From positions 1,736,001 through 1,800,000 of the forward strand of contig NZ_FXEG02000002.1 in the NCBI RefSeq assembly GCF_900176255.2: a stretch of 64,000 bases of DNA, in the 5' to 3' direction. The stretch comes from Mycobacterium ahvazicum (GTDB taxonomy: Bacteria > Actinomycetota > Actinomycetes > Mycobacteriales > Mycobacteriaceae). The notes beneath the pieces are model-generated. The model was not told the origin of the DNA, searched no databases, and saw only the letters and a list, made by a program, of their open reading frames with translations. The translations under genes were made by a program, and so were the position numbers. Positions 47,999 through 60,709 of the stretch are shown here, in pieces (within the stretch, counting starts at the first letter, position 1; each line of letters starts with the position of its first letter).

Positions 47999-49548
47999 CG
48001 CTCGCCCAGCGCGACTGGCTCGGGCTCGGCGACTTCCGGCTCCTCGGCGTGCTCCTTGCGGCTGCCGAGTAGCAGGCCCAATAATGCGCCCACCACACAG
48101 ATGACGACGGTGGCCGCGAAGATGTCGCCGTACATCAGCGCGAACGCCTTCAGATACAAGGTGGCTTGGGCCGCGATTCGCTGCAGCAGCGACGCGTCGG
48201 GCGGGATCTGCGCCGTCAGTCCGGCGATGATCTGGTTGAACCGGTACAGCCCCCAGGCGCTGAGCGCCGCGACGCCGATCAGCATGCCCGTCATCCGGGC
48301 CACCACCACCGCTGCCGACGCGATGCCGTGCTGGGCCGATGGCACCACCCGCAGCGCGGCCGAGGTCAGCGGCCCGATCACCAGGCCGAGTCCCAGACCG
48401 GCCACCAGCAGGTCGGTGTGAATCAGCGGCAGGCTGACCCCGAAGATGTCGTGATGCTGGGTCATCACGTCCATGCGCCAGTAGTGAATCAGCCAATAGC
48501 CGTAGGCCGCGATCAGGAGCCCGATGAAGGTCATCGCCCGGTCGCCGATCCGGGTTGCGATGAATCCGCCCAGCACCGCCCCGATCGGCAGCGCGATCAG
48601 GAACCACAGCAGCAGGCCGGCGGCCTGTGTCTGCGACATTTGCAGCACGCCCTGGCCGAACAGCTCGACGTTGACCAGGGTCACCATCAGCGCCGCACCG
48701 GCGGCCACCGACGCGCCCAGCGCGGCCAGGAACGGCCGGAAGTGCACCCCGGCGGGTTCGATCAGCCGGGTGCGGGAGAAGCGCTCCCACAGGATGAACA
48801 CCACCCCGACCACCACCGCACCGATCACCAGCGGCAAGCCGTAGCTGGGCAGGATCGTCTTGCCGTCGGGCGCCGGGTTGTACAGCCCGATGACCGCCAG
48901 GCCCAGCGCGACGGCCAGCAGCATACCGCCGACGACGTCGACCTTTTCCGGCTCCTCGGCGCGCTGGTGTGAGGGCAGGCTGAATTGGATCGCGATCATG
49001 GCGAGCAGGGTCAGCGGCACGTTGATCCAGAAGACGTACTGCCACTGGTGAAACACCCAGACGATGAAGATTCCGTACAACGGACCCAGCACGCTGCCGA
49101 GCTCCTGGGCGGCACCGATACCGCCCAGCACGCTGGCGCGGTTGCGCTGCGCCCACAGATCGGCGCCCAGGGCCAGCGTGACCGGCAACAGGGCACCGCT
49201 GGCGATGCCCTGGACGGTGCGGCCGGCGATCAGCAGGTGAAAATCGCCCCAATGACCGGCCAGCGCGGTGATCACCGAGCCGACGATGAACAGCGCCAGG
49301 CTGATCTGCAGCACCAGCTTGCGGCCGAAGCGATCGGACGCGCGCCCCAGTAGCGGCATCGCGGCGATGTAGCCCAGCAGGTACATCGTGATGATCCAGG
49401 TGATGCGCTGCAGTTGATTGATCGGGATGTGAACGTCGCTCATGATGTCGCGCATGATCGTGACGACGACGTAGGCGTCCAGCGCGCCCAGCAGTACGGC
49501 GAGGCTGCCCGCGCTGATCGCGATTCCGCGTCCTGCTCGCATGCTCAT
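47995..49548 (-). CDS. p55: Major facilitator efflux protein P55 (Rv1410c-like)
   Basis: A 517-residue MFS transporter with about 14 membrane segments. Motif A is in [16 protein letters not shown], and the central region has [17 protein letters not shown]. In M. tuberculosis P55 works with LprG to export triacylglycerides and affects drug tolerance and growth. The start at 49548 shares one base with the lprG stop (TGATG), preserving the lprG-p55 operon. Confidence 0.95.
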   Translation of the reverse strand: MSMRAGRGIAISAGSLAVLLGALDAYVVVTIMRDIMSDVHIPINQLQRITWIITMYLLGYIAAMPLLGRASDRFGRKLVLQISLALFIVGSVITALAGHWGDFHLLIAGRTVQGIASGALLPVTLALGADLWAQRNRASVLGGIGAAQELGSVLGPLYGIFIVWVFHQWQYVFWINVPLTLLAMIAIQFSLPSHQRAEEPEKVDVVGGMLLAVALGLAVIGLYNPAPDGKTILPSYGLPLVIGAVVVGVVFILWERFSRTRLIEPAGVHFRPFLAALGASVAAGAALMVTLVNVELFGQGVLQMSQTQAAGLLLWFLIALPIGAVLGGFIATRIGDRAMTFIGLLIAAYGYWLIHYWRMDVMTQHHDIFGVSLPLIHTDLLVAGLGLGLVIGPLTSAALRVVPSAQHGIASAAVVVARMTGMLIGVAALSAWGLYRFNQIIAGLTAQIPPDASLLQRIAAQATLYLKAFALMYGDIFAATVVICVVGALLGLLLGSRKEHAEEPEVAEPEPVALGER

Positions 49549-50252
49549 CAGCTCACCGGAGGCTTGGTGACGGTGACCGGCTTGCCCCAGTCCGACAGCG
49601 TGATCTGGACCGAATTGCCCTGGCTCTTCTGCAGGTTGGCCTGGACCAGCTGATGGTCACCGCTTTCCTGAATCCAAACGGTGGCCGGTAGCGGCTGGCT
49701 CGCGCTCATGCTGGGGATGACTTTGTTCACCGCATCCGGGGCGACATTTCCGCTGATCTTGATCGTGGTCTGGCCGTTGATCGTCTCGCGGTCCTCGGCC
49801 TTGGCGTTGGTGAAGTTCGCCAGCACGTTGGCCAGACCGCTGTCGGGGCTCAGCAGCACCGAGACGTCGTAGACGTCGGAGGCCTTGCCGAAGTCGCTCC
49901 ACTTGTTCGGGGTGAGCGTGGCGTACAGCACCGAGTCGTAGACGACGAAGTTGGCGTCGATGTCGGAGCCCGCCATCGACAGCTGCGCATTACCCGACGC
50001 GGCGGTGCTCGGGACGGTGGTCAGGTCGCCGGTGAGCTGCTTGATCGGCAAGCCGGGAATCTTGCCCTGCGTCGACAGCACCAGGTGCACGCTCTTGACG
50101 GTCTTGGTGACTTCGGCGGACTGCTTGACCAGAGTCGTGGCGTCGGGCAACGGGGCGCCGCTGGGCTTCGAACCCGACGAGCAGCCCGCGATTACGGCGG
50201 TGGCGAGGGTCAGGGAAGCGAGGACGGCCGTGAGACGGCGGCGTGTCTGCAT
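49548..50252 (-). CDS. lprG: Lipoprotein LprG
   Basis: A 234-residue lipoprotein starting at ATG 50252 (MQTRRRL). The signal peptide ends in the lipobox V-I-A-G-C24. The rest ([53 protein letters not shown]) matches the LprG/LppX fold with a hydrophobic cavity that carries triacylated glycolipids and triacylglyceride. An upstream ATG at 50261 is possible. Confidence 0.95.
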   Translation of the reverse strand: MQTRRRLTAVLASLTLATAVIAGCSSGSKPSGAPLPDATTLVKQSAEVTKTVKSVHLVLSTQGKIPGLPIKQLTGDLTTVPSTAASGNAQLSMAGSDIDANFVVYDSVLYATLTPNKWSDFGKASDVYDVSVLLSPDSGLANVLANFTNAKAEDRETINGQTTIKISGNVAPDAVNKVIPSMSASQPLPATVWIQESGDHQLVQANLQKSQGNSVQITLSDWGKPVTVTKPPVS

Positions 50253-50383
50253 ACCGTGCATCGTAGAGGAGCGGGGTGAGCGGACTGCCGAACGCGGGGT
50301 GTCCCCGGGCCCGCGACGAGGGCGTTTCGCGTGTCGGTCGTGGGCGCTCACCAGGCAAAGCACCGGCGAATTAACCTGGTGGA

Positions 50384-50992
50384 ATGTTCACCGGAATTGT
50401 CGAGGAACTCGGAGAGGTCACCGGCCGTGACGTGCTTGCCGACGCCGCCCGCCTGACCATCCGCGGGCCCGTGGTCACGGCCGACGCCGGCCACGGCGAT
50501 TCGATCGCCGTCAACGGCGTGTGCCTGACGGTCGTCGAGTTGCTCGCCGACGGCCAATTCACCGCCGACGTGATGGCCGAGACGCTGGACCGGTCCAACC
50601 TGGGCGCTCTGCACGTCGGCAAGCGGGTCAACCTGGAGCGGGCCGCCGCGGTCAACAGCCGGCTCGGCGGGCACATCGTGCAGGGGCATGTCGACGGCAC
50701 CGGCCAGGTGGTGGCCCGCACGCCGTCGGAACACTGGGAAGTGGTGCGGATCGAGATTCCCGCGGCGGTGGCCCGCTATGTCGTGGAGAAGGGGTCGATC
50801 ACCGTCGACGGGATTTCGTTGACGGTTTCCGGGCTCGGCACGCAACCGCGCGACTGGTTCGAGGTCTCACTGATCCCGACCACCCGGGAACTGACCACCC
50901 TGGGCGCGGCCCCGGTCGGCACCGAGGTGAACCTGGAAGTCGACGTGATCGCCAAATATGTTGAGCGATTGATGACGGCGAGAAATCAATGA
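50384..50992 (+). CDS. ribE: Riboflavin synthase
   Basis: A 202-residue enzyme made of two similar lumazine-binding halves, each opening with a [10 protein letters not shown] or [17 protein letters not shown] segment. It dismutates two 6,7-dimethyl-8-ribityllumazine molecules to riboflavin. It corresponds to M. tuberculosis ribC (Rv1412). The ATG at 50384 follows the divergent lprG promoter region; its stop overlaps the next gene (ATGA). Confidence 0.96.
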   Translation: MFTGIVEELGEVTGRDVLADAARLTIRGPVVTADAGHGDSIAVNGVCLTVVELLADGQFTADVMAETLDRSNLGALHVGKRVNLERAAAVNSRLGGHIVQGHVDGTGQVVARTPSEHWEVVRIEIPAAVARYVVEKGSITVDGISLTVSGLGTQPRDWFEVSLIPTTRELTTLGAAPVGTEVNLEVDVIAKYVERLMTARNQ

Positions 50993-51264
50993 GGATCGTC
51001 GCCGCAATCGGCGCCGGCGTCGTGCTGTGCATGGCGTCGGTGTGGGGCAGTGCCACCGCTGACGCGAACGCGAATCAGGAACAACAGGCGTGTGCGCTGA
51101 TGGACGATCCCGCCGGCCACGACTTGGGCTATCAGCCCGCCGAATATGCCTTCATGGTGTTGCGCGGTCAGATGACGGCCGGCGACGCGCGAAACGTGAT
51201 CGCGCTGGCGACCCAGGACTTCTGCCCCAATCACGTCATCGATCTGCCGGCCAGCTGGCGTTAG
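50989..51264 (+). CDS. Small secreted DUF732 family protein
   Basis: A 91-residue exported protein with a signal peptide ([26 protein letters not shown]) and a mature domain with two Cys (ACALMDDPAGHDLG; DFCPNHVIDLP) and a YAFMVLRGQM core, the pattern of DUF732, which is expanded in mycobacteria. Function is unknown. It is coupled to riboflavin synthase by ATGA, though a functional link is unlikely. Confidence 0.82.
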   Translation: MRIVAAIGAGVVLCMASVWGSATADANANQEQQACALMDDPAGHDLGYQPAEYAFMVLRGQMTAGDARNVIALATQDFCPNHVIDLPASWR

Positions 51265-51534
51265 CAGCCAAAACCGCTCTGCCGCAAGCGAATTAGTGGA
51301 CTCGGGCGGCCGCTGCAAGGCCATCCAGAGCGGGGCGACTGGCTGGCCGGGTGCCGTTTACCAATGCTGCACCGAGCGGCGATCGCCGGCGCCCGAAGAT
51401 TGCATTTTGGTAACAATAGTCACGATCCCACTACACCATGGCGACACGCCTGTTCTAAATCCCCACGCAGCCGTTTGCAGGTCCATACTCATCGCATAGG
51501 CCGGCCGCCTTTTCAACGCGAAGGAGCTGCAGAA

Positions 51535-51897
51535 ATGTCCGTCGAAAGGTTGGCCGAGGCCGTCTACGAAGACCTCGCATTCGAAGCCGTAGCGACCCTT
51601 GCCGGCCGTAAGGCCGAAGCACAATCGCGAGCGGTGTGGAGCAAGGAAGTCAACGACACCACGCTGACGATCGTCGAGCACCGGGTGCGCGACTACACGA
51701 GTTACGAGTTGGTCGGTGACGACGGGCGCGATGTGTCGCTCGGACGGTTTTCCAGTTACCCCGCCGCCACCGCCGCGGTGAGCAAGTGGACGCACTTCAT
51801 CGAGGCCGGCGGTTCGGTCGGTCGCTGGCTTGCCCACTACGCGGTCGATTGTGGTGGCGGCGTGGTGATCCAGATGCCGGTGAGGCGCACCGTTTAG
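51535..51897 (+). CDS. Conserved hypothetical protein (120 residues)
   Basis: The ATG at 51535 has AAGGAG at good spacing. The soluble protein has an alternating pattern (TTLTIVEHRVRDYTSYELVGDDGRDVSLGRFSSY) suggesting a small beta-rich fold, and a Gly-rich end (DCGGGVVIQMPV). No family is recognised and no signal peptide is seen. It sits alone between the DUF732 gene and ribBA, preceded by an AT-richer stretch (51401-51430) that may be its promoter. Confidence 0.65.
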   Translation: MSVERLAEAVYEDLAFEAVATLAGRKAEAQSRAVWSKEVNDTTLTIVEHRVRDYTSYELVGDDGRDVSLGRFSSYPAATAAVSKWTHFIEAGGSVGRWLAHYAVDCGGGVVIQMPVRRTV

Positions 51898-52178
51898 CAG
51901 TTCCAACGGGTAAGAATCGTCACAATGCGTGTGGACCTCGAGGCGTGCCGGTACGCGGTCGTCGCAGGTCAGAGCGGGCGCTGACAAGGCGGAAGTCCGG
52001 TGCACGCAGGCACGACGGCACATGTTGGCCGCGCCCGCCCGCAACGTCACGCGAATTCGCGACGTGTCACCCACGTGGTGCCCGAAGAAGGGGCAATAAC
52101 GCAGCGCCCCGCGTGGTTCATACTTGATGCAATGCGCGGACTTCGCGTGTTGCTCGGCACGACAGCAAGGCAGCACAG

Positions 52179-54399
<2,221 letters not shown>

Positions 54400-54435
54400 A
54401 CAACACGAGCGGGGACATTGCCGTAGGATCGCCCG

Positions 54436-55119
54436 ATGGCACGTCAACTGCGGGGGGCCGTCGCGTCGTCGCTGATCGCGATCACGATGTGCGCGTGCAC
54501 CACCTCGGTCAGCGGCCGCGCTGTTCGGGCTCCCCAGCAATCCGCACCCGGTGGCCCGACGTCCGCCTCCCCGTCGCCGGCGGGGATTCCGGCACGCGAT
54601 TTGCTGCTACAGGACGGCGAGACCACGCCGATGGGTGTGGCGAGCGCGGTACCGGTGGGCGACACCTACTTCACCAGCGTCCAGCCGCCCGAATGCGCCG
54701 CGGCGCTGCTGTTCAAGGGTTCGCCACTACGCCCGCCCCGCTCCACGGACCACGCCGAATCGGAATACAAGTTCAGCGGTCCGGCGCTCTACGCCGAATC
54801 CGCCGACGTCTACGACACGAAGTTGAACTCCCACGAGGTCGTGTGGAAGGGCTTCGGCGCGGTGTCGAAGTGCCACGGCGAGGCCATCGGCCATTCGTCG
54901 CTCGGCGACTTCCGTCCGATGCGGCTCGCTTCGTTCGGCACGCCGTCGAGCGGCATCCTGGCGTGGACCATGACCCGGCCGGACTGGACCTGCGATTACG
55001 GACTGGTCGTGGTGCCACGCATTGCGCTGCTGCTGTCGGCCTGCGACTCCAAACCCGGATTCCCGATGGCCGAGTGGGCGGCGAAACGACGAGCGCAGCT
55101 AGACAGCCGACCTGCCTGA
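54436..55119 (+). CDS. lprH: Lipoprotein LprH
   Basis: A 227-residue lipoprotein with a signal peptide whose lipobox is M-C-A-C21, followed by a Pro/Ser-rich linker (about residues 30-55). The C-terminal domain has several Cys (PPECAAALLFKG, VSKCHGEAIGHSS, WTCDYGLVVV, LSACDSKPG), suggesting disulfides, and resembles the PknH sensor-like extracellular fold. Its position matches Rv1418. Function is unknown. Confidence 0.85.
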   Translation: MARQLRGAVASSLIAITMCACTTSVSGRAVRAPQQSAPGGPTSASPSPAGIPARDLLLQDGETTPMGVASAVPVGDTYFTSVQPPECAAALLFKGSPLRPPRSTDHAESEYKFSGPALYAESADVYDTKLNSHEVVWKGFGAVSKCHGEAIGHSSLGDFRPMRLASFGTPSSGILAWTMTRPDWTCDYGLVVVPRIALLLSACDSKPGFPMAEWAAKRRAQLDSRPA

Positions 55120-55127
55120 CAGGGCGG

Positions 55128-55466
55128 TCAGTAGTTCTTGCAGCTGATCATCATCTGCCGGAAGATCGGGAACGCCTGGTCGGCTCCCGGGTTGTTCTGG
55201 ATCGCCTTCAGCAGATTCACCCGCTGGTCCGGCGTCGATGCCATGAACTGCTGCAGGAATTGCTGGTTCGGCGGCGACTGGTCCAGGTACTGAGCGGCCA
55301 TCGGGTTCTCCGCGTGCACCGCCCGCATCGCCTGGTCATACGTGCAGGTCGTGTTCACCATCGGGCCGATGTCGGGGGTGGCCGATGCGATCCCCGCCCC
55401 GGCGCTCAACGACATTGCCAGGCACCCAACCCCTACGGCCAGCCCGGCCAACGGTCGTTTGCTCAT
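55128..55466 (-). CDS. Secreted haemophore-like protein
   Basis: A 112-residue exported protein starting at ATG 55466 (MSKRPLAG) with GGAGGGA upstream. A signal peptide ends near IASATP; the mature part has two Cys (TTCTYDQAMRAVHAENP, and SCKNY at the C-terminus) likely to form a disulfide, and an FMASTPDQRVNLL repeat-like helix. This is the pattern of the mycobacterial haemophore-related family (Rv0203-like). Haem binding is not shown by the sequence. It takes the place of Rv1419. Confidence 0.75.
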   Translation of the reverse strand: MSKRPLAGLAVGVGCLAMSLSAGAGIASATPDIGPMVNTTCTYDQAMRAVHAENPMAAQYLDQSPPNQQFLQQFMASTPDQRVNLLKAIQNNPGADQAFPIFRQMMISCKNY

Positions 55467-55643
55467 TTGTAAGCTCCCTCCAGCTGTTGCCACCCACTGT
55501 AGCGTCACAAGCTAACCGGTTGCTTAGCCCGAACCGGTCGCTCCCAAACCGGCGGGCACGTTCGCGGCGGGCGAAAAGCGGTCGATTTCCGCCACGCGAT
55601 CCCGATCCGCCGCGGCCCGTTTAGCGGCTACTAGCCTGGATAC

Positions 55644-57608
55644 GTGCCAGATCCCGCCACTTATCGTCCCGCTCCCGGATCCATTCCGGTCGAGCCGGGC
55701 GTCTACCGATTCCGGGACACGCACGGGCGGGTGATCTACGTCGGCAAGGCCAAAAGCCTGCGCAGCCGGTTGACGTCATACTTCGCCGACATTGCCAACC
55801 TGCACCCGCGCACCCGGCAGATGGTGACCACCGCCGCCAAGGTCGAGTGGACGGTGGTCAACACCGAAGTCGAGGCGTTGCAGCTGGAATACAACTGGAT
55901 CAAGGAATTTGATCCACGTTTCAACGTTCGTTACCGCGACGACAAGTCCTACCCCGTGCTGGCCGTGACCCTCAACGAGGAATTTCCCCGGCTGATGGTC
56001 TACCGCGGCCCGCGCCGCAAGGGGGTTCGGTATTTCGGCCCGTACTCGCACGCTTGGGCGATTCGGGAGACGCTGGATCTGCTGACCCGGGTGTTCCCGG
56101 CGCGAACCTGTTCCGGTGGAGTATTCAAGCGGCACAAGCAGATCGACCGTCCCTGCCTGCTCGGCTACATCGACAAATGCTCGGCTCCCTGTATCGGCAG
56201 GGTGAGCGAGGAGCAACACCGCCGGATCGTCACCGACTTCTGCGACTTCCTGTCCGGCAAGACCGACCGGTTTGCCCGTGAGCTGGAACAGCAAATGCAC
56301 GCGGCATCCGAGCAACTCGACTTCGAACGCGCGGCACGGCTTCGCGACGACATCGGTGCACTGAAGCGGGCGATGGAGAAGCAGGCCGTGGTGCTTGGTG
56401 ACGGCACCGACGCCGACGTGGTGGCGTTCGCCGACGACGAACTCGAGGCGGCGGTGCAGGTGTTTCACGTCCGCGGCGGCAGGGTCCGCGGTCAGCGTGG
56501 TTGGATTGTTGAAAAGGCCGCTGACCCAGGCGATTCCGGCGAAGAGCAGTTGGTCGAGCAGTTCCTGACGCAGTTCTACGGCGACCAGGCGGAGCTGGAC
56601 GGTGCGGCCGACGAATCCGTCAATCCCGTTCCGCGTGAGGTGCTGGTGCCGTGCCTGCCGTCCAACGCGGGGGAGTTGGCCAGCTGGTTGTCCGGGCTGC
56701 GTGGCTCGCGGGTCGTGCTGCGGGTACCGCGTCGCGGCGACAAGCGGGCTCTGGCCGAGACCGTGCAACGCAACGCGAAAGAAGCGCTGCAGCAACACAA
56801 GCTGAAGCGAGCCGGTGACTTCAACGCCAGATCCGCGGCGCTGCAGAACATTCAGGACGCACTGGGGCTGGCCGACGCGCCGCTGCGCATCGAGTGTGTC
56901 GACATCAGCCACGTCCAGGGCACCGACGTGGTGGGTTCGCTGGTGGTTTTCGAGGACGGCCTGCCGCGCAAGTCGGACTACCGGCACTTCGGAATCCGGG
57001 AAGCCGCCGGGCAGGGGCGCTCCGACGACGTCGCGTCCATCGCCGAGGTGACCCGGCGCCGCTTCCTGCGCCACCTCAGTGACCAAAGCGACCCGAATAT
57101 GCTTTCCCCGGAAGGCAAATCACGCCGGTTCGCCTATCCGCCCAACCTGTATGTCGTCGATGGCGGGGCGCCGCAAGTCAACGCGGCCAGCGCCGTGCTC
57201 GAAGAGCTCGGGATCACCGATGTCGCCGTGATCGGGTTGGCCAAACGGCTGGAAGAGGTATGGGTGCCCTCGGAGCCGGATCCGGTGATCATGCCGCGCA
57301 ACAGCGAGGGACTTTATTTGCTGCAGCGGGTGCGTGACGAGGCGCACCGGTTCGCGATCACCTACCATCGCAGCAAGAGATCCAAGCGAATGACCGCCTC
57401 AGCGCTGGATTCGGTGCCAGGATTGGGAGAACATCGCCGCAAGGCGCTGGTCACTCACTTCGGATCGATAGCCCGCCTCAAGGAGGCCACCGTCGACCAG
57501 ATCACCGCCGTGCCGGGTATCGGCGTGGCAACGGCCACCGCCGTCCTCGAGGCGCTACGACCGGCCGAGCAAGCCGAACCAGCCGAGCAACCCGGAGCCT
57601 CGGCATGA
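55644..57608 (+). CDS. uvrC: Excinuclease ABC subunit C
   Basis: A 654-residue nucleotide-excision-repair endonuclease. The N-terminal GIY-YIG nuclease ([21 protein letters not shown]), a UvrB-interacting motif ([16 protein letters not shown]), an RNase H-like C-terminal nuclease ([26 protein letters not shown]) and tandem helix-hairpin-helix motifs ([21 protein letters not shown]) are all present. The start is GTG 55644. It overlaps rapZ by ATGA. Confidence 0.97.
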   Translation: MPDPATYRPAPGSIPVEPGVYRFRDTHGRVIYVGKAKSLRSRLTSYFADIANLHPRTRQMVTTAAKVEWTVVNTEVEALQLEYNWIKEFDPRFNVRYRDDKSYPVLAVTLNEEFPRLMVYRGPRRKGVRYFGPYSHAWAIRETLDLLTRVFPARTCSGGVFKRHKQIDRPCLLGYIDKCSAPCIGRVSEEQHRRIVTDFCDFLSGKTDRFARELEQQMHAASEQLDFERAARLRDDIGALKRAMEKQAVVLGDGTDADVVAFADDELEAAVQVFHVRGGRVRGQRGWIVEKAADPGDSGEEQLVEQFLTQFYGDQAELDGAADESVNPVPREVLVPCLPSNAGELASWLSGLRGSRVVLRVPRRGDKRALAETVQRNAKEALQQHKLKRAGDFNARSAALQNIQDALGLADAPLRIECVDISHVQGTDVVGSLVVFEDGLPRKSDYRHFGIREAAGQGRSDDVASIAEVTRRRFLRHLSDQSDPNMLSPEGKSRRFAYPPNLYVVDGGAPQVNAASAVLEELGITDVAVIGLAKRLEEVWVPSEPDPVIMPRNSEGLYLLQRVRDEAHRFAITYHRSKRSKRMTASALDSVPGLGEHRRKALVTHFGSIARLKEATVDQITAVPGIGVATATAVLEALRPAEQAEPAEQPGASA

Positions 57609-58537
57609 CGAGTCACGACAGCGAGCGGCGATCGGTGCGCGCGGAGCGGGGCGACGGCCACTCGGGTGACACCGCAGGGATCGACGTCGTTCTGGTCACC
57701 GGGTTGTCGGGCGCCGGGCGGGGTACCGCGGCCAAGGTGCTCGAGGACCTCGGCTGGTATGTCGCCGACAACTTGCCGCCCCAGCTGATCACCCGGATGG
57801 TGGATTTCGGGCTGGCGGCCGGCTCGCGGATCACCCAGCTCGCCGTCGTGATGGACGTGCGGTCGCGCGGATTCACCGGCGACCTCGACGAGGTCCGCAA
57901 CGAATTGGCCACCCGCAACATCAATCCGCGGGTGGTGTTCATGGAAGCCTCCGACGATATGTTGGTGCGCCGCTACGAACAGAACCGCCGCAGCCACCCG
58001 CTGCAGGGGCAGCAGACGCTGGCCGAGGGCATAGCGGCCGAGCGCCGGATGCTGGCACAGGTTCGCGCCACCGCGGATCTGATCATCGACACGTCCACCC
58101 TGTCGGTCAGGAGTCTGCGGGAAAGCATCGAGCGTGCCTTCGGCGGTGACGCGAGCACGTCGACGAGCGTCACCGTGGAGTCGTTCGGCTTCAAGTACGG
58201 CCTGCCGATGGACGCCGACATGGTGATGGATGTGCGGTTTCTGCCGAACCCGCACTGGGTCGACGAATTGCGGCCACACACCGGCCAGCACCCCGCCGTG
58301 CGCGACTATGTGTTGGGCCAACCGGGGGCGGCGGAGTTTCTCGACGCTTACCATCGACTGCTATCTCTGGTTGTCGACGGCTACCGCCGGGAGGGCAAGC
58401 GCTACATGACGGTCGCGATCGGCTGCACCGGCGGCAAACATCGCAGCGTTGCGATCGCGGAAGCATTGATGCAGTTGTTGAGGGCTGACGAGCAACTGTC
58501 GGTGCGGGTGCTGCACCGGGATCTGGGCCGCGAATGA
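57605..58537 (+). CDS. rapZ: RapZ-like nucleotide-binding protein (YvcJ family, Rv1421-like)
   Basis: A 310-residue P-loop protein. Walker A is [12 protein letters not shown] (Gly where Ser is common), with [10 protein letters not shown], and a C-terminal RapZ domain with [28 protein letters not shown] and [15 protein letters not shown]. It binds ATP/GTP; in enterobacteria RapZ controls glucosamine-6-phosphate synthase through small RNAs, while the actinobacterial role is unclear. It lies in the conserved uvrC-rapZ-cuvA-whiA cluster. Confidence 0.94.
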   Translation: MTSHDSERRSVRAERGDGHSGDTAGIDVVLVTGLSGAGRGTAAKVLEDLGWYVADNLPPQLITRMVDFGLAAGSRITQLAVVMDVRSRGFTGDLDEVRNELATRNINPRVVFMEASDDMLVRRYEQNRRSHPLQGQQTLAEGIAAERRMLAQVRATADLIIDTSTLSVRSLRESIERAFGGDASTSTSVTVESFGFKYGLPMDADMVMDVRFLPNPHWVDELRPHTGQHPAVRDYVLGQPGAAEFLDAYHRLLSLVVDGYRREGKRYMTVAIGCTGGKHRSVAIAEALMQLLRADEQLSVRVLHRDLGRE

Positions 58538-59610
58538 GTCCACCACAGAGCGAGGGCATCGTCGCGCTGGGCGGTGGACACGGCTTGTATGCGACGTTGT
58601 CGGCGGCGCGCCGGCTGACGCCCTACGTCACCGCCGTGGTGACGGTCGCCGACGACGGCGGCTCGTCGGGCCGGCTGCGCAGCGAATTGGACGTGGTACC
58701 GCCGGGTGACCTGCGAATGGCGTTGGCGGCGTTGGCATCTGACAGTCCGTACGGGCGACTGTGGGCGACCATCCTGCAACACCGATTCGGTGGCAGTGGC
58801 GCCCTGGCCGGCCATCCGATCGGCAACCTGCTGCTGGCCGGCCTGACGGAGGTGCTGGCCGATCCGGTCGCGGCCCTCGACGAGCTGGGGCGCATCCTCG
58901 GCGTCAAGGGCCGCGTGCTGCCGATGTGCCCGATCGCGCTGCAGATCGAGGCGGACGTGTCCGGCCTGGAGGCCGACCCGCGGATGTTCCGGGTGATCCG
59001 CGGTCAGGTCGCGATCGCGACCACCCCGGGCAAGGTGCGCCGGGTGCGGCTGCTGCCGCCGGATCCCCCGGCGACCCGGCAGGCCGTGGACGCGATCATG
59101 GCCGCCGACTTGGTGGTGCTGGGACCCGGATCCTGGTTCACCAGCGTAATCCCGCACGTGCTGGTTCCCGGGCTGGTCGCGGCGCTGCGCGCCACCTCGG
59201 CCCGCCGCGCCCTGGTGCTGAACTTGGTGGCCGAACCGGGGGAGACGGCCGGCTTCTCAGTGGAGCGCCATCTGCACGTATTGGCCCAGCACGCCCCCGG
59301 GTTCACCGTCAACGACATCATCATCGACGCCGATCGGGTGCCCAGTGAGCGCGAACGCGAGCAACTGCGCCGTACCGCGACCCTGTTGAAGGCCGAGGTC
59401 CACTTCGCCGACGTGTCCCGACCTGGTACACCTTTACATGATCCGGGCAAGCTTGCGGCGGCCCTGGACGGGGTCCGAACGGGCCGCACGGGTCCGGCAG
59501 CGCCTTCGGCGAAGGCCACCGCGGAGATTCGGGTCGACGGTGAAAGTTCGGCGACGGGCGTGAACGGACCAGCTGGCAGCGGACCAAGGGGTGACGACGC
59601 GTGGCGATGA
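58534..59610 (+). CDS. cuvA: YvcK-family gluconeogenesis/cell-envelope factor CuvA
   Basis: A 358-residue CofD/UPF0052-fold protein. Hallmarks are [46 protein letters not shown] and the pole-associated [12 protein letters not shown]. In mycobacteria CuvA (Rv1422) is linked to cell-wall synthesis on certain carbon sources and binds UDP-sugars in related bacteria. It overlaps rapZ (ATGA) and whiA. Confidence 0.93.
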   Translation: MSPPQSEGIVALGGGHGLYATLSAARRLTPYVTAVVTVADDGGSSGRLRSELDVVPPGDLRMALAALASDSPYGRLWATILQHRFGGSGALAGHPIGNLLLAGLTEVLADPVAALDELGRILGVKGRVLPMCPIALQIEADVSGLEADPRMFRVIRGQVAIATTPGKVRRVRLLPPDPPATRQAVDAIMAADLVVLGPGSWFTSVIPHVLVPGLVAALRATSARRALVLNLVAEPGETAGFSVERHLHVLAQHAPGFTVNDIIIDADRVPSEREREQLRRTATLLKAEVHFADVSRPGTPLHDPGKLAAALDGVRTGRTGPAAPSAKATAEIRVDGESSATGVNGPAGSGPRGDDAWR

Positions 59611-60584
59611 CGACCGAAGTCAAGGACGAGTTGAGCCGCTTGGTAGTGAAGTCGGTCAGCGCGCGTCGAGCCGAGGTCACGTCCTTGCTGCGCTTTGCCG
59701 GTGGGTTGCACATCGTGGGTGGCCGGGTGGTCGTCGAGGCCGAGGTCGACCTGGGCAACATCGCCCGCCGGCTGCGCAAGGACATCTTCGACCTCTACGG
59801 CTACAACGCGGTCGTGCATGTGTTGTCGGCCAGCGGGATTCGCAAGAGCACCCGGTACGTCCTGCGGGTGGCCAACGACGGCGAGGCGCTGGCCCGCCAG
59901 ACCGGGCTGCTCGACATGCGCGGACGTCCGGTGCGGGGACTGCCGGCCCAGGTGGTCGGCGGCAGCATCGGGGACGCCGAAGCCGCGTGGCGCGGCGCCT
60001 TTTTGGCGCACGGATCGCTGACCGAGCCCGGACGTTCGTCCGCGCTGGAGGTCAGCTGCCCGGGCCCGGAGGCGGCGCTGGCGTTGGTGGGCGCCGCGCG
60101 GCGGCTCGGCGTCAGCGCCAAGGCCCGCGAGGTGCGTGGCGCGGATCGGGTGGTGGTGCGTGACGGCGAAGCGATCGGCGCGCTGCTGACCCGGATGGGC
60201 GCCCAGGACACCCGGCTGGTGTGGGAGGAACGCCGGATGCGCCGCGAGGTCCGGGCGACCGCCAACCGGCTGGCCAACTTCGACGATGCCAACCTGCGCC
60301 GCTCGGCACGGGCCGCGGTCGCAGCGGCGGCCCGGGTGGAGCGGGCGCTGGAGATCCTCGGCGACACCGTTCCCGACCATCTCGCCTCGGCCGGCAAGCT
60401 GCGCGTGGAGCACCGGCAGGCCTCGCTGGAGGAGCTGGGCCGACTCGCCGACCCCCCGATGACCAAAGACGCTGTGGCGGGCCGCATTCGGCGATTGCTG
60501 TCAATGGCCGACCGCAAGGCGAAGGTCGAAGGCATCCCCGACACCGAGTCGGCCGTGACGCCTGACCTGTTGGAGGATGCTTAA
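59601..60584 (+). CDS. whiA: Sporulation/division regulator WhiA
   Basis: A 327-residue protein with an N-terminal LAGLIDADG-like domain ([47 protein letters not shown]) and a C-terminal helix-turn-helix ([34 protein letters not shown]). The start is GTG 59601, giving [13 protein letters not shown] 59607 is an alternative. It overlaps cuvA by ten bases. In Streptomyces WhiA works with WhiB in division control. Confidence 0.96.
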   Translation: MAMTTEVKDELSRLVVKSVSARRAEVTSLLRFAGGLHIVGGRVVVEAEVDLGNIARRLRKDIFDLYGYNAVVHVLSASGIRKSTRYVLRVANDGEALARQTGLLDMRGRPVRGLPAQVVGGSIGDAEAAWRGAFLAHGSLTEPGRSSALEVSCPGPEAALALVGAARRLGVSAKAREVRGADRVVVRDGEAIGALLTRMGAQDTRLVWEERRMRREVRATANRLANFDDANLRRSARAAVAAAARVERALEILGDTVPDHLASAGKLRVEHRQASLEELGRLADPPMTKDAVAGRIRRLLSMADRKAKVEGIPDTESAVTPDLLEDA

Positions 60585-60593
60585 CTAGCCGCG

Positions 60594-60651
60594 ACTGGGG
60601 CACCTCCCAGCCGCACAGCGGCGAGGGGGCTGCGGGGGAAACTGGGGGCAC
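60594..60651. repeat. Possible small palindromic intergenic element with flanking direct repeats
   Basis: ACTGGGGCAC (60594-60603) and ACTGGGGGCAC (60641-60651) flank a G/C-rich palindromic core: CAGCC pairs with GGCTG, and inside it CCGC-ACA-GCGG forms a second stem. The arrangement resembles short dispersed intergenic repeats of some nontuberculous mycobacteria. Only one copy is visible in the window. Confidence 0.4.
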
Positions 60652-60709
60652 AGATGGGATTGTTGTCGATTGCTCGACTTGATTTGCCGGCGAGGACTAC
60701 GGTCATCGC

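Noticed and set aside
51898..52178. FMN riboswitch or extra gene upstream of ribBA
   Set aside because: No conserved FMN-element motifs or plausible stems were seen, and the short frames lack coding character.
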